The notes under the pieces were generated by a model. The model saw nothing but the letters and a program-made list of their open reading frames with translations, was not told the origin of the DNA and did not search any database. A stretch of DNA of 64,000 nucleotides from Hydrogenophaga aromaticivorans (GTDB lineage: Bacteria > Pseudomonadota > Gammaproteobacteria > Burkholderiales > Burkholderiaceae_C). Shown here in pieces: positions 17,667-26,238 of the stretch (position 1 is its first letter; every line of letters begins with the position of its first letter). The translations under genes were made by a program, and so were the position numbers. The stretch covers positions 1 through 64,000 of the forward strand of contig NZ_VYGV01000005.1 in assembly GCF_013387465.1 (NCBI RefSeq), in the 5' to 3' direction.

Positions 17667-18971
17667 TCAGCGGCCGAAGATGCCGCGCAGGATGCTGCCG
17701 GCCGCGCCGGGCAGACCCGAGGGCTTCTCTTCCGGCGCCTCGGCGGGAGCGCTGTTGCTCTCGCTGCCGCCGGCCATGCCCCCCATGTCCACGCCCAGCA
17801 TGGCCATGGTCTGGCTCTTGGTGCGCACGCGCACCGTCCACTCCGGCTGCCAGGACTTGGGTGCATTGGCCGGGCGCGCCGGGTGGCTCAGGTGGCTCTC
17901 GGGGCCGTAGGCGATCATGCGCAACATGGCGCCGCCCGCCTCACCCCCCGGGCTGGCAAAGATGCCCTGCGGCACGGCGCACTCGGTGGTGCCCGGCGAC
18001 AGCAGCACCTTGTCTTTCACCCACTTGGCGCTGGTGCTTTCGGTGAGGTAGTCGAACAGGCCGAGCCCGGCGTCACCGTTGTCGGCGCTGGACCAGAGCA
18101 CCATGTCCTGCCCCACCGCGCCCATGGCGTGCAGGTGGTAGGCGTGGGCGCGCGGCACGGTCAGCCAGCTCAGCTGGATGCTCTCCGTGAGCTGCCCCTG
18201 GCTCTGCAGGCGGATGGCGGACATGAGGTCCTGCCGCTCGGCCAGCTGGAAGCGCATGGACCCGGGCACGCCTTCGCCGCGCACCTGGTGTTCACCCACG
18301 AGCGAGGTGTCGGCCTTCGGGTTCACGGTGTTCTTCTCGTTGGGGTAGAGCGCGTGCTGCGCACCCACCTTGGCGGCGCGCTCGGGCGCGTGCCGCCCGG
18401 CCAGCACCGGCGCCCACTGCGCCGGGTTGCTGGCGAGGTTGATCACCTTGGGCTGGCCGGGGCGCACCTTGTCGCCGCAACCCCAGTACACCAGCAGGCG
18501 GCCCTTGACCTCGGGCACCTCGCCGGGAGCGCTGTCACCCGGCTCCTTGAAACTCGGGCTGGGCGGCACCAGCGGCAGCTGCTCGCCCATGCCCATGGTC
18601 GGCGGGATCGCGAGCACCGCCTCGGTGCCGGGTTTGCGAGGGTTGTAAAGCGCGAGGTCGATCACGCGGTTGGGCGGGAAGGCGCCGGTCAGGCTGGGTC
18701 CGCTGCCCTGCTGGATGAAACGGCCGCTGGCGTGGCCGTAGGTCTGCGAACCGCCACCGCCACGACCGCCGCCGAAGAGTCCGCCGATCATGCCGCCAAC
18801 ACCGCCCTGCAACATCTCGGGCATGCCGGTCATGGTGGAGGTGGACAGGTCAACCCACAACTGCGTGGGCGCCGTCTGCGCCTGCGCCACCACAGGCGCC
18901 AGCGCCAGTGTGGCGGCTGCCGCCAGGGGTTGAAGGACTTGAACGGCGTGCTTCGAAAAACGGTGCTTCAT
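17667..18971 (-). CDS. exported hypothetical protein
   Basis: A 434-aa protein with a Sec signal peptide (basic MKHRFSKHA, hydrophobic stretch, cleavage near AQAQT) and a good ribosome site (GGAGGAACACC). Behind the signal lies a glycine-rich segment (GGVGGMIGGLFGGGRGGGG), then a large domain with VYWGCGDKVRPGQP and SWLTVPRAHAYHLHAMGA. Another Gly/Ser/Ala-rich tail ends in GAAGSILRGIFGR. I do not recognise the family. It is probably periplasmic or outer-membrane associated, and is transcribed alone. Confidence 0.75.
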   Translation of the reverse strand: MKHRFSKHAVQVLQPLAAAATLALAPVVAQAQTAPTQLWVDLSTSTMTGMPEMLQGGVGGMIGGLFGGGRGGGGSQTYGHASGRFIQQGSGPSLTGAFPPNRVIDLALYNPRKPGTEAVLAIPPTMGMGEQLPLVPPSPSFKEPGDSAPGEVPEVKGRLLVYWGCGDKVRPGQPKVINLASNPAQWAPVLAGRHAPERAAKVGAQHALYPNEKNTVNPKADTSLVGEHQVRGEGVPGSMRFQLAERQDLMSAIRLQSQGQLTESIQLSWLTVPRAHAYHLHAMGAVGQDMVLWSSADNGDAGLGLFDYLTESTSAKWVKDKVLLSPGTTECAVPQGIFASPGGEAGGAMLRMIAYGPESHLSHPARPANAPKSWQPEWTVRVRTKSQTMAMLGVDMGGMAGGSESNSAPAEAPEEKPSGLPGAAGSILRGIFGR

Positions 18972-19174
18972 GGTGTTCCTCCGGTGCGTGGGCTCCCAGC
19001 CAAATCATGATACGCCGGGCACCTGACGCCTCCAAGGCGGTTCAGCACGGCGACATCCACCGGTTGGGGCATCAGAAATTTCAAACCCCTCTGTCCCGCT
19101 TTCACAAGCCTTTTCCGGTCGGCCTCGCTAACATCGCGGGCAGTTCACCCATCGCCACCCCGGAGACAAACCCC

Positions 19175-20332
19175 ATGACCGTGATCACCACCATCGAAGA
19201 CCTGCGCGTGCTGGCCCAAAAGCGCGTGCCGCGCATGTTCTACGACTACGCCGATTCCGGCTCCTGGACCGAGAGCACCTACCGCGCCAACAGCGACGAT
19301 TTCCAGAAAATCAAGCTGCGTCAGCGCGTGGCGGTGAACATGGAGAACCGCACGACGGCCACCACGATGGTGGGCCAGGCCGTGAAGATGCCGGTGTGCA
19401 TCGCGCCCGTGGGGCTGACGGGCATGCAGAGCGCCGACGGCGAGATCAAGGCGGCCAAGGCGGCCGAACGCTTCGGCATCCCGTTCACGCTCTCGACCAT
19501 GAGCATCTGCTCGATCGAGGACATCGCCCAGCACACCACGGCGCCGTTCTGGTTCCAGCTCTACATGATGCGCGACCGCGAGTCCATGGCCCGCATGATC
19601 GAGCGCGCGCGCAAGGCCAAGTGCAGCGCGCTGGTGCTGACGCTGGACCTGCAGGTGATCGGCCAGCGCCACAAGGACCTGAAGAACGGCCTGACCGCGC
19701 CGCCCAAGCCGACCATTGCCAACATCATCAACCTGATGACCAAGCCGCGCTGGTGCCTCGGCATGGCGGGCACGCGCCGCCACAGCTTCGGCAACCTGGT
19801 GGGCCACGTGAAGGCAGTGACCAACATGAAGTCGCTGGCCTCGTGGACCAACGAGCAGTTCGACCCGACGCTGTCGTGGGAAGACGTGGCCTGGGTCAAG
19901 GCGCAGTGGGGCGGCAAGCTGATCCTGAAGGGCATCATGGACGTGGAAGACGCCAAGCTGGCCGTCGCCAGCGGGGCCGATGCCATCGTGGTCAGCAACC
20001 ACGGCGGCCGCCAGCTAGACGGTGCGCCCAGCAGCATCGAAGCACTGCCCGCCATCGTGGCCGCGGTGGGTGACCAGATCGAGGTGTGGATGGACGGCGG
20101 CATCCGCAGCGGGCAAGACGTCCTGAAGGCCTGGGCCTTGGGCGCACGCGGCACCATGATCGGCCGCGCCATGGTCTACGGCCTGGGTGCCATGGGAGAA
20201 GAAGGCGTGTTGAAAGCGCTGGAGATCATCCACAAGGAACTCGACATCACCATGGCCTTCTGCGGCCATACCAACATCCAGAACGTGGACCAGAGCATCC
20301 TGCTGCCAGGAACGTTTCCCAAGGCCGCCTGA
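19175..20332 (+). CDS. FMN-dependent alpha-hydroxy acid dehydrogenase (L-lactate dehydrogenase type)
   Basis: A 385-aa TIM-barrel flavoprotein that oxidises an L-2-hydroxy acid, such as L-lactate, to the keto acid. It has the N-terminal FYDYADSGSWTE, the FMN-binding APVGLTGM, QLYM...R, and the catalytic VSNHGGRQLDG with the base His (about residue 274), plus the substrate Arg in the same motif. DGGIRSGQDVLKA and RGTMIGRAMVYG bind the FMN phosphate. Electrons usually go to the respiratory chain in this subgroup. The start at 19175 follows CCGGAGAC. It has no partner genes. Confidence 0.9.
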   Translation: MTVITTIEDLRVLAQKRVPRMFYDYADSGSWTESTYRANSDDFQKIKLRQRVAVNMENRTTATTMVGQAVKMPVCIAPVGLTGMQSADGEIKAAKAAERFGIPFTLSTMSICSIEDIAQHTTAPFWFQLYMMRDRESMARMIERARKAKCSALVLTLDLQVIGQRHKDLKNGLTAPPKPTIANIINLMTKPRWCLGMAGTRRHSFGNLVGHVKAVTNMKSLASWTNEQFDPTLSWEDVAWVKAQWGGKLILKGIMDVEDAKLAVASGADAIVVSNHGGRQLDGAPSSIEALPAIVAAVGDQIEVWMDGGIRSGQDVLKAWALGARGTMIGRAMVYGLGAMGEEGVLKALEIIHKELDITMAFCGHTNIQNVDQSILLPGTFPKAA

Positions 20333-20371
20333 GGGTCTAGCCGGAGCGACGTGCCAAACCCAGAGCGCGGT

Positions 20372-20453
20372 GGAACCGGCTCCGCCGGGCCACTCGCGCT
20401 GCCCCTTGAGGGGCGGAGCGGTTACGCGCAGCGAACAAGCGACGGGGGGGTGT
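20372..20453 (-). repeat. GC-rich 3'-end hairpin repeat, copy 1
   Basis: On the plus strand: GGAACCGGCTCCGCCGGGCC, a CCCCTTGAGGGG palindrome, a CGCGCAGCG block and a run of G. It ends 4 bp from the stop codon of the BLUF-like gene. The same architecture recurs at 22470, 29177 and 38979. As transcribed from the minus strand it is the start of the 3' untranslated region. Confidence 0.75.
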
Positions 20454-20457
20454 CCAT

Positions 20458-21462
20458 TCACTCCAGCGCGTTCAGCGCTGGCAGCAAGGCCGCCCAGTAG
20501 TCCTCCAGATCGGGCCTGCCCGTGCGCGTGCGGGCCACGCACCAGGCCAGCCCTTGGCGCTCGACCTGTTCCATCAGGTCGGTGGTCAGCTCCGCTTGCG
20601 TTCCCAGTCCCACGATGGTGGGCAAATGGTGCACCTGGCGGCAGGCCGCCAGCACCCGATCAACGATGCGCTGGTTGGCGGTCGCATCCTGGTCGAGCAG
20701 CACCACCACCGCCGTGTAGTCGGGCAGGAATGCGTGTGTCATGCCCATGGCCAGCCCCTTGCGGGCGTTCGCGATCAGCCGCAGCCCCTGCCGACCATGG
20801 GCAGGCAGGTCAAGGTAGTCGCTCTCCACGTCGGGGGCATCGTCGGCGGCGCCAGCGAAGCGGCGACGCACCAGGGGCTGCCGCTGCACGCGCGCCAGCC
20901 AGGTGATCAGGTCGAACGCTCGGGCGCCTCGCGCCGACAGCAGCATGATCCGGGGGTACTGGCCCAAGGGTGTCGGCATGGCGGCCACGGCCGGCGAGCA
21001 GAGCGCCAGCCACACGCTGGCCGGGTCCACCACCTGGCCCGACTCGAAGCGGTCCAGCTGCTCGAACACACGCAGGCCAAAGGCGTCGGGCCGTTCGGGC
21101 GTCTGCACGATGGCGCCGATCCAGGGGCGGAACAGCCGGGGCCGCCCCACGCTGCGGTGAACCACCTTGATCCCCTGATGCCGTGGATCCTGCGCCACGC
21201 GTTGCAACAGCGCCTGGATCGCGCCCTCCGGTCCTTCCATCCATTCGACGAACCAGCCGCTCATGTACAGCAGCGCCACACGAATACCCTCCGGCCCGTT
21301 GTGTGCCAAAGCGTGGTCGCGGATGCGGCGCATCTCGTCCAGCACCGCCTCCTGCACCAGACACACACTGGCATACACCAGGCGGCCAACGGGCAGCGTG
21401 GGCACCTCTGACCCGCTGTCGGGCCAGTCGGTGATGGTTTGGTCGGATTCGTTGATGGACAT
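20458..21462 (-). CDS. BLUF-like domain protein with altered flavin site
   Basis: A 334-aa protein. Residues about 23-120 follow the BLUF blue-light-sensor pattern: RLVYAS with the key Tyr, AHN with the key Asn, LLYMSGWFVEWMEG and QDPRH. The essential Gln of the F-x-Q-x-L-E-G motif is Glu here, so the canonical photocycle is doubtful. The C-terminal 200 residues (RIMLLSARGARAF..., DYTAVVVLLDQD) look like a degenerate small-GTPase-type fold without an intact P-loop. The start MSINESDQ at 21462 is the first ATG before the BLUF start. It is divergent from the orphan RskA-like gene. Confidence 0.65.
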   Translation of the reverse strand: MSINESDQTITDWPDSGSEVPTLPVGRLVYASVCLVQEAVLDEMRRIRDHALAHNGPEGIRVALLYMSGWFVEWMEGPEGAIQALLQRVAQDPRHQGIKVVHRSVGRPRLFRPWIGAIVQTPERPDAFGLRVFEQLDRFESGQVVDPASVWLALCSPAVAAMPTPLGQYPRIMLLSARGARAFDLITWLARVQRQPLVRRRFAGAADDAPDVESDYLDLPAHGRQGLRLIANARKGLAMGMTHAFLPDYTAVVVLLDQDATANQRIVDRVLAACRQVHHLPTIVGLGTQAELTTDLMEQVERQGLAWCVARTRTGRPDLEDYWAALLPALNALE

Positions 21463-21579
21463 CGCAGCGAAGTCGTCTAGCGTGGGGTGCGTGGGAGAAT
21501 GCGCGTGCCTGAAGCTCCCGAAAAGGGGCCGATGGTAATCCCACTTCACCTGGATGGGAAAAAGAAAACCGCCACAGCC

Positions 21580-22098
21580 ATGACATCCATCAACTCCTCC
21601 GAAATTTCCGATCGCCGCGTCAGCCCCTGGTGGCGCGCACTGGCCATTTTTTTGCTGCTGGTGCTGCTGATCGGCTGGGCGGCCCACAGCAGCATGATGA
21701 CGCAGCTGCAGGCGCAGATCCAGCACGCACAGGCCCGGCTGGTCGAGGTGCCGCAGATCCGCCAGGTGAGCTTGTTGCTGGACAACCAGCAAAAACCCGC
21801 CATGCTCGCCACCTACAACCCCAAGGACGGAGCGCTGCTGCTGCAGCGGCTCAACGACGTGAAAGAAGGCCGTGAAGACAGCATGCAGGTCTGGGCCATC
21901 GTGGGCGACGCCGCACCGCGTTCGCTGGGCGTGATCGAGAGCAAATACAAGACGCTGCAGATGCCGGTGAAGGAGGCCGATCTGCAAGGTGTGACCGAGC
22001 TGGCCGTCAGCGCCGAGAACAAAGGCGGCGTGCCCGCCGGCACCGGCCCCAGCCTGCCGTGGCTGTTCAAGGGCTGGCTGGTGGTGAAGTCGATCTGA
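21580..22098 (+). CDS. RskA-like (anti-sigma C-terminal domain) membrane protein without sigma partner
   Basis: A 172-aa protein with one TM helix (about residues 18-38, ALAIFLLLVLLIGWAA) followed by a periplasmic RskA-C-type domain. The conserved elements are PAMLATYNPKDGALLLQRL, MQVWAIVGDAAPRSLGVI and NKGGVPAGTGPSLPWLFKG. The same domain, with closely similar motifs, forms the C-terminus of the anti-sigma factor at 33518. Here the N-terminal sigma-binding part is missing and no sigma gene is adjacent. It may be a decoy or a periplasmic sensor. The start could instead be ATG 21532, which follows AAAAGGGG. Confidence 0.7.
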   Translation: MTSINSSEISDRRVSPWWRALAIFLLLVLLIGWAAHSSMMTQLQAQIQHAQARLVEVPQIRQVSLLLDNQQKPAMLATYNPKDGALLLQRLNDVKEGREDSMQVWAIVGDAAPRSLGVIESKYKTLQMPVKEADLQGVTELAVSAENKGGVPAGTGPSLPWLFKGWLVVKSI

Positions 22099-22106
22099 TC
22101 CGCCCC

Positions 22107-22337
22107 TTGGCCAAACGCTTCCCCGTCAACCCGCCCCACCCGGAGCGCAACTGCTGGGGTTGCGACCGCTTCTGCGCCGCCGATGCCCTGCTGTGCGGCA
22201 ACGGATCGGAACGCACGCAACACCCGATCGAAACCTTCGGCCCGGGCTGGGAAAACTGGTCCGGCATTCCCGGAGACATGGACGGCGACGCGGTGAAGGC
22301 AGAGATGCCTGCCACCGATGCAGGCCCCACCGGCTGA
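22107..22337 (+). CDS. DUF3079 family small cysteine-rich protein
   Basis: A 76-aa protein. The family core AKRFPVNPPHPERNCWGCDR followed by FCAADALLCGNGSERTQHP is clear; its CxxC...C...C pattern suggests zinc binding. Homology begins at the TTG 22107, which would initiate translation 8 bp after the upstream stop, so coupling to the RskA-like gene is likely. A longer GTG start at 22059 would overlap it. The function of the family is unknown. Confidence 0.7.
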   Translation: MAKRFPVNPPHPERNCWGCDRFCAADALLCGNGSERTQHPIETFGPGWENWSGIPGDMDGDAVKAEMPATDAGPTG

Positions 22338-22469
22338 GCCCGTTCAGCCCGGCGTGGCCTGCCTGCGACCGATCACCTCAGATTTCCAGGCTCCGGAGCA
22401 CCACCCCGACACATGAAGCGGTGCAGCCCAGGGCATCTCCGGCGCGACATGCCCGAACCGAGAACCCGG

Positions 22470-22540
22470 CGGAACCGGCTTTGCCGGGCCGCATCGGGTT
22501 GCCCCCTTTGAGGGGGTCGCGCGAAGCGCGGCGGGGGTGA
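22470..22540 (-). repeat. GC-rich 3'-end hairpin repeat, copy 2
   Basis: On the plus strand it reads GGAACCGGCTTTGCCGGGCC, then a CCCCCTTTGAGGGGG hairpin, GCGCGAAGCGCGGC and GGGGGTG. It ends at the stop codon of the SIMPL gene (stop at 22542-22544). Confidence 0.8.
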
Positions 22541-22541
22541 C

Positions 22542-23264
22542 TCACTCCAGCTCGTATTCGAACGTGCTCACCACGCGCAGGCGCTTGCTGCGCGAGCTGC
22601 CGTCATCAAAGTCGTTGCCGTCGGTGCCGGTGATGCGGATCGCGCCCTGGTTGGCGTTCTTCAGCGGGCCGAGGCTGGCGCCGGCTTCGGCGGCGAACTT
22701 GTCGGCCTGCTCGCGGGCGTTGCGCGTGGCTTCGGCGAGCAGCGGGGCCTTGATGTCGTTGAAGCCGCGCAGCTGGTAGCGCGGGCCGCTGGCGCCTTCG
22801 CCGTCGCCCCCGAGCTGGATGCCGCCCTGGATCAGCGGGTCCACCGCCAGCGCGGCGCTGGCCACGTCGGCCACCCGGTTCGTTTTCACCAGCACCTGGC
22901 CGCTGCCGTTGAAGCGGAACGGCACATTGCCCTGCGCGTAGTCGCGCGCCATCAGGTCTTGCACCTGCAGCGGCCGGGCTTCGAGTTCGGCGTCGGTGAA
23001 TCCGCGCTCCTTCAAAAAGGCCAGCACCTTTTCGCGGTCGGCGGCCAGCGCCTGCTGCACGGTACCGAACTCGTTGCCGGCGCGGCGAAAGCTCAGTGTC
23101 CAGATGGCGAAATCGCTCTCCACATCCTTCTCGGCCAGGCCTTTGACCGTGACCGAGCGGTCCGACATGCGGAAGCGCTCCAGGCCCTGGCTCACCGAAA
23201 ACCCGGCGACGGCGATGCCCGCGCCCACGAGCAGGGCGGCGATCAGGCGGGACAGTGTGTTCAT
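22542..23264 (-). CDS. SIMPL domain (DUF541) exported protein
   Basis: A 240-aa protein with an N-terminal signal anchor (MNTLSRLIAALLVGAGIAVAGF) followed by the SIMPL/DUF541 fold. Recognisable elements are SVTVKGLAEKDVESDFAIW, YQLRGFNDIKAPLLAEATRNAREQADKFA and a final VVSTFEYELE strand. E. coli YggE is the best known relative and is linked to oxidative-stress tolerance; the biochemistry is unknown. The start at 23264 follows GGGAGC. It is divergent from dinB. Confidence 0.85.
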   Translation of the reverse strand: MNTLSRLIAALLVGAGIAVAGFSVSQGLERFRMSDRSVTVKGLAEKDVESDFAIWTLSFRRAGNEFGTVQQALAADREKVLAFLKERGFTDAELEARPLQVQDLMARDYAQGNVPFRFNGSGQVLVKTNRVADVASAALAVDPLIQGGIQLGGDGEGASGPRYQLRGFNDIKAPLLAEATRNAREQADKFAAEAGASLGPLKNANQGAIRITGTDGNDFDDGSSRSKRLRVVSTFEYELE

Positions 23265-23347
23265 GTTGGTGCTCCCGGAAAACGGCGGCGCGACGGCGCT
23301 GCTCTGATCGGCCATCTTAGCCCGCAGCGCTGCACCGCCACAGCGCT

Positions 23348-24658
23348 ATGCTTGGCGCCGTGACCGCTCCCGCCCACCCGACCGACCCGCTGCCCCGGCG
23401 CATCGCGCACCTGGACATGGACGCGTTTTTTGCGTCGGTGGAGCTGCTGCGCTACCCGCAGCTCAAGGGCCTGCCGGTGGTGATCGGTGGCGGGCGGCGG
23501 CGCGAGGACGATGTGCTGGCCCGCCTGCGCGAGGCCTACCCGGAACGCGACTGGTCGGACGGCGACCTGAGCCGCATCCCGCTCGAATTTTTCCCCCGCC
23601 TCTCCGGCTACACCGGGCGCGGCGTGATCACCACCGCCACCTACCCGGCGCGCCAGTTCGGCGTGGGCTCGGCCATGGGGCTCATGAAGGCGGCCAAGCT
23701 CTGCCCGCAAGCCATCCTGCTGCCGGTGGACTTTGACGAAGTGCGCCGCATCTCGCGCCTGTTCAAAAGCACCATCCTGGAGATCGCGCCGGTGATGGAA
23801 GACCGCGGTGTGGACGAGGTCTACATCGACTTCACCCACGTGCCCGGCGGCCAGCGCGAGGGCGGGCGCGTGCTGGCGCGGCTCATTCAAAAGAGCATCT
23901 TCCAGGCGACCGGCATCACCTGCTCCATCGGCGTGGCGCCCAACAAACTCATCGCCAAGATGGCGAGCGAATTCAACAAGCCCAACGGCATCAGCATCGT
24001 CTGGCCCGATGACCTGCAGGAAAAGATCTGGCCCCTGCCCTGCCGCAAGGTCAACGGCGTGGGACCGAAGGCCGATGAGAAGCTGCAGGGGTATGGCATC
24101 CACACCATCGGCGAGCTGGCGGCGCGCGACCCCGGCTGGCTGATCGAGACCTTTGGCAAGAGCTACGGCGCCTGGCTGCACGCCGTGAGCTGGGGCCGCG
24201 ACGACCGCCCGGTGGTGACCGAGAGCGAGCCGGTGAGCATGAGCCGCGAAACAACCTTCGAGCGCGACCTGCACGCGGTGCGCGACCGCGCCGAGCTGGG
24301 CGCGGTGTTCACGCGGCTGTGCGAACAGGTGGCCGACGACCTGCAGCGCAAGGGTTATGCGGGCAAAACCATCGGCATCAAGCTGCGGTATGACAATTTC
24401 CAGAGCGTGACGCGCGACGTGACGATCGATCACTTCACCGCCGACGCCGCCACCATCCGCCGCCAGGCGGGCCTGTGCCTCAAGCGTGTGGATCTGACCC
24501 GCCGCATCCGTCTGCTGGGCGTGCGCGTGGGCAAGCTGGTCAAGCCCGGGACAGAAGGCGAACAAGCCTCGGGCTACAGTGAAAGCCATTCCACCCGAAC
24601 CGCCAGAGACAAGGCCTCCGATGAACACACCGACCTGCTTTTTCCTGAGCTCGACTGA
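23348..24658 (+). CDS. dinB: DNA polymerase IV (Y-family)
   Basis: A 436-aa error-prone translesion polymerase. Catalytic acidic residues lie in HLDMDAFFASVE and in the DEVYID motif (about residue 154). Helix-hairpin-helix and little-finger domains follow, and a C-terminal clamp-binding-like motif (DLLFPELD) ends the protein. About 38 extra residues (REDDVLARLREAYP... to LSGYTG) sit between VIGG and GRGVITTATYPARQFGV compared with E. coli DinB; I recall similar inserts in beta-proteobacterial DinB. GTG 23360 is an alternative start. The last 38 bp overlap the next gene. No LexA box was recognised upstream. Confidence 0.92.
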   Translation: MLGAVTAPAHPTDPLPRRIAHLDMDAFFASVELLRYPQLKGLPVVIGGGRRREDDVLARLREAYPERDWSDGDLSRIPLEFFPRLSGYTGRGVITTATYPARQFGVGSAMGLMKAAKLCPQAILLPVDFDEVRRISRLFKSTILEIAPVMEDRGVDEVYIDFTHVPGGQREGGRVLARLIQKSIFQATGITCSIGVAPNKLIAKMASEFNKPNGISIVWPDDLQEKIWPLPCRKVNGVGPKADEKLQGYGIHTIGELAARDPGWLIETFGKSYGAWLHAVSWGRDDRPVVTESEPVSMSRETTFERDLHAVRDRAELGAVFTRLCEQVADDLQRKGYAGKTIGIKLRYDNFQSVTRDVTIDHFTADAATIRRQAGLCLKRVDLTRRIRLLGVRVGKLVKPGTEGEQASGYSESHSTRTARDKASDEHTDLLFPELD

Positions 24659-25466
24659 AGACCACGTCGCCCACCTGGTGCTCAACCGCCCCGAGGCGAT
24701 GAACACCATGCACCCCACCTTCTGGCGCGAGCTGGACGAGGTGCTGACGAAGCTCCACACCGAAGGCACGGCGCGCGCGCTGGTCATCAGCAGCACGGGC
24801 AAACACTTCAGCGCCGGCATGGCGCTGGAGACGTTCAGCGGCGCCATCGCCATGGACGACCAGAGCCCCGAAGGCCGCGCCGCCATCTTCGACCTGCTGA
24901 CCGACATGCAGGCCACGTTCACGAAGATCGAGGCCCTGCGTTTCCCGGTGATCTGCGCCATCCAGGGTGGCTGCATCGGCGGCGCGGTGGACATGGTCAC
25001 GGCCGCCTGCATCCGCTACGCCACGGCCGACGCCTTCTTCTGCATCCAGGAAATCAACATCGGCATGGTGGCCGACGTGGGCACGCTGCAGCGCCTGCCC
25101 AAGCTGATCCCGTTCGCCGTGGTGAAGGAAATGGCCTACACCGGCCGCCGCCTGCCGGCGCAGCGCGCATTGGCTTACGGATTGGTGAACGAGGTGTTCG
25201 ACACGGCGGAGGCGATGCTGGCCGCCGCGCTGCAATGCGCGAAAGAGATCGCCAGCAAGCCGCCGATCGCGATCTGGGGCACCAAACAGGCCGTGAACTA
25301 CGCGCGCGACCACTCGGTGGAAGACAGCCTGCGCCAGATGGGCTGGTTGCAGGGCGCAATCTGGAGCAACGCGCACGTGCGCGAGTCCATCACCGCCATG
25401 AAGGAAAAGCGCGCCGGCAGCTTCACGCCGCTCTCGGCGTTGCAGTCGTTCAAGGCACTGGGCTGA
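24621..25466 (+). CDS. enoyl-CoA hydratase/isomerase family, dienoyl-CoA isomerase-like
   Basis: A 281-aa crotonase-fold enzyme. The oxyanion-hole segments are HFSAGMALE and IQGGCIGGAVD. The segment EINIGMVADVGTLQRLP matches the ECH1-type delta(3,5)-delta(2,4)-dienoyl-CoA isomerase motif, with catalytic Glu and Asp spaced eight residues apart. It would move double bonds during beta-oxidation of unsaturated fatty acids. The ATG at 24621 lies inside the dinB 3' end (38-bp overlap in another frame), suggesting translational coupling. Confidence 0.85.
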   Translation: MNTPTCFFLSSTEDHVAHLVLNRPEAMNTMHPTFWRELDEVLTKLHTEGTARALVISSTGKHFSAGMALETFSGAIAMDDQSPEGRAAIFDLLTDMQATFTKIEALRFPVICAIQGGCIGGAVDMVTAACIRYATADAFFCIQEINIGMVADVGTLQRLPKLIPFAVVKEMAYTGRRLPAQRALAYGLVNEVFDTAEAMLAAALQCAKEIASKPPIAIWGTKQAVNYARDHSVEDSLRQMGWLQGAIWSNAHVRESITAMKEKRAGSFTPLSALQSFKALG

Positions 25467-25493
25467 AGCCTGCGGCGGCCGGTCCGCGCGCTT

Positions 25494-26084
25494 TCAGGCT
25501 GCCAGCGACACCCGGATTTCGGCGAAGTTGCTCGCCGTTTCAATCACGTCGATGGGCTTGCCCAGTTGGCGCTCGATCTGCGTTTGCGAGAACACACCGC
25601 GCACCCGCGGACCCTGGCCGTTCTCGCCCTTCTGCACCACCAGCATGTGGCGACGGCCCACATGCTTGAGCGTGGCCACCACCTTGCCGACGGTGGCGTG
25701 CGCGAGGTCGTCGAGGTCGATCGCATCCAGTTGGCCCAGGGGCGACATCACGTCGGCCACGGTCAGGTCTTCGTAGCGGACGCCGCGCTGGTTGATCACC
25801 TGCATCGGGCGTTCACCCTCCAGATCCGTCGAGGTGATGAGCCCGTCCATCCAGGGGATCTCGCTGACCACGAACAGCAGGCGCACCCCCTGGTGGATCA
25901 TGGTCTGGCGCGCCTCGTTCAGGCCCATGTCGGGCGCGATGGTGGCCGCGCGCACATGGGTGAGATCGGTCATGACCGCTCGCCCGGGGGAACTCAGCGT
26001 CACGGGCACGCCCATGTGGGGCTGCGCCTGGGCGATGCAGGTGCCCTGGGGGAAACGGAAGGTGGGGAGGATGGCAGATTTCAC
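25494..26084 (-). CDS. CBS-domain protein
   Basis: A 196-aa protein with two CBS motifs (about residues 40-100 and 110-185). The first contains ATIAPDMGLNEARQTMIHQGVRLLFVV; the second contains TVADVMSPLGQLDAIDLDDL and GRRHMLVV. Such pairs bind adenosine nucleotides and regulate partners, but no partner is adjacent. The probable start is GTG 26084 (VKSAILPTFRFPQ), preceded by an AGCGAG-type site; a GTG further upstream at 26135 is less likely. It converges with the isomerase gene, with 27 bp between stops. Confidence 0.8.
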   Translation of the reverse strand: MKSAILPTFRFPQGTCIAQAQPHMGVPVTLSSPGRAVMTDLTHVRAATIAPDMGLNEARQTMIHQGVRLLFVVSEIPWMDGLITSTDLEGERPMQVINQRGVRYEDLTVADVMSPLGQLDAIDLDDLAHATVGKVVATLKHVGRRHMLVVQKGENGQGPRVRGVFSQTQIERQLGKPIDVIETASNFAEIRVSLAA

Positions 26085-26238
26085 GGTTCGCTCGCTTTCT
26101 GACAACAGGGTCACAGAGGGCAGGACGTGCGCCACGCACCAGCCGCGCTGGCGGTGCTTCGGCTGGACAACAGACTATCAGCCCCCGCCACCGTTCACAA
26201 GAGACCAAGCCCCAATCAGCGCGATATGAATCCGACCA

